NCBI GenBank assembly: GCA_001817055.1
Contig: MHHP01000011.1
Coordinates: forward strand, 1 to 6,408
Length of the DNA: 6,408 nt
Reading direction: 5' to 3'
Origin: Candidatus Andersenbacteria bacterium RIFCSPHIGHO2_02_FULL_45_11
GTDB lineage: Bacteria; Patescibacteriota; Andersenbacteria; UBA10190
In this document: positions 6,090 to 6,408 of the stretch, in pieces
Layout of the letters: the number at the start of each line of letters is the position of its first letter
Position numbering within the stretch: the stretch's first letter is position 1
The notes under the pieces: generated by a model
What the model saw: only the letters and a program-made list of their open reading frames with translations
The model's database searches: none
Told to the model about the DNA's origin: nothing
Position numbers and translations under genes: made by a program

Positions 6090-6408
6090 TGAAGAAAAAT
6101 ACAGCCAATCTGCATGGGGGCCTATTAATCAATAAGCCTGCTGGCGTAACATCACACGATATAGTGAATACAGTTCGACATATCCCAGAACTCAAAGGAA
6201 TCAAAGTAGGACACAGCGGCACTCTCGATCCGTTTGCATCCGGGCTTCTTATAATCCTCGTAGGCCATGCAACACGCCTGCAAGACGAGCTGCACATGCT
6301 GCCAAAAACATATAGGGCGGAAATAACACTAGGGGCAACGAGCGACACGGACGATAGTACGGGAGTAATCCGGCCGCTAACCTCCCCTAACCCCTCCTTC
6401 GTAAGGAG
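6089..6408 (+). CDS. truB: tRNA pseudouridine-55 synthase, C-terminal part beyond window edge
   Basis: The first 106 residues of the enzyme that isomerises U55 to pseudouridine in the T-loop of tRNAs. The motifs are clear: GGLLINKPAGVTSHD (10-24) is the N-terminal TruB block. GHSGTLDPFASGLL (41-54) contains the catalytic aspartate D47. KTYRAEITLGATSDTDD (73-89) includes Y75, the conserved active-site tyrosine. Bacterial TruB is usually about 230-310 residues, so roughly half or more lies outside. The start gives a nine-residue lead before the first conserved block, normal for the family. No Shine-Dalgarno sequence is present. It is divergent from gmd with 21 bp between start codons and has no evident functional link to the sugar genes. 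Confidence 0.95.
   Translation, partial: MKKNTANLHGGLLINKPAGVTSHDIVNTVRHIPELKGIKVGHSGTLDPFASGLLIILVGHATRLQDELHMLPKTYRAEITLGATSDTDDSTGVIRPLTSPNPSFVR

Noticed and set aside
6068..6115. Upstream extension of gmd by 16 residues
   Set aside because: The extension overlaps the truB start. GMD proteins begin directly before the conserved ALITGITGQDG block, which the ATG at 6067 matches exactly.
1..6408. Alternative genetic code with UGA recoded (as in Gracilibacteria/SR1)
   Set aside because: None of the six visible stop codons is TGA (three TAA, three TAG), but all the conserved genes read through without any in-frame TGA. The standard code explains everything seen.

Overview
The window looks like a gene-dense piece of a compact bacterial chromosome. 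It holds eight protein genes on frequently switching strands, almost no intergenic DNA, three gene overlaps, and start codons without clear Shine-Dalgarno sequences. GC content is intermediate by eye. The set of a truB-like tRNA modification gene, a metallo-beta-lactamase/beta-CASP ribonuclease, nucleotide-sugar enzymes and a large polytopic membrane protein of uncertain role would fit a Patescibacteria (CPR, Parcubacteria-like) genome. That placement is an inference from style; no marker in the window proves it. I see no tRNA, rRNA, CRISPR array, insertion sequence or phage gene.

Left part (1-927). A cyclase/arylformamidase-family hydrolase runs off the left edge on the minus strand. A 41-bp divergent gap separates it from two very small plus-strand reading frames, of 37 and 76 codons. 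Both are predicted membrane proteins of unknown function and lie 3 bp apart. The second overlaps the 3' end of the next minus-strand gene by 14 bp.

Middle (914-4199). A complete MBL-fold/beta-CASP RNA-processing nuclease (minus) and a 623-residue polytopic membrane protein (plus) start head to head only 7 bp apart. Any promoter for either gene must therefore lie inside the coding sequence of the other. The membrane protein resembles GT-C-type glycosyltransferases in overall design and carries a soluble C-terminal domain. Its 3' end overlaps the next gene tail to tail by 26 bp.

Right part (4174-6408). GDP-mannose 4,6-dehydratase and GDP-6-deoxy-D-mannose reductase form a minus-strand operon with an 11-bp overlap. 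Together they should turn GDP-D-mannose into GDP-D-rhamnose, an activated sugar for surface glycans. The polytopic protein next to them could be a membrane glycosyltransferase in the same surface pathway, although it is transcribed convergently. Divergent from the operon, 21 bp away, is the start of tRNA pseudouridine-55 synthase (truB), which runs off the right edge.

No gene-free stretch exceeds 41 bp. The most notable features are the mutually embedded divergent starts with -10-like boxes placed for leaderless or near-leaderless mRNAs, the two uncharacterised small membrane proteins, and the unassigned polytopic protein. I did not find a convincing new multi-gene system.
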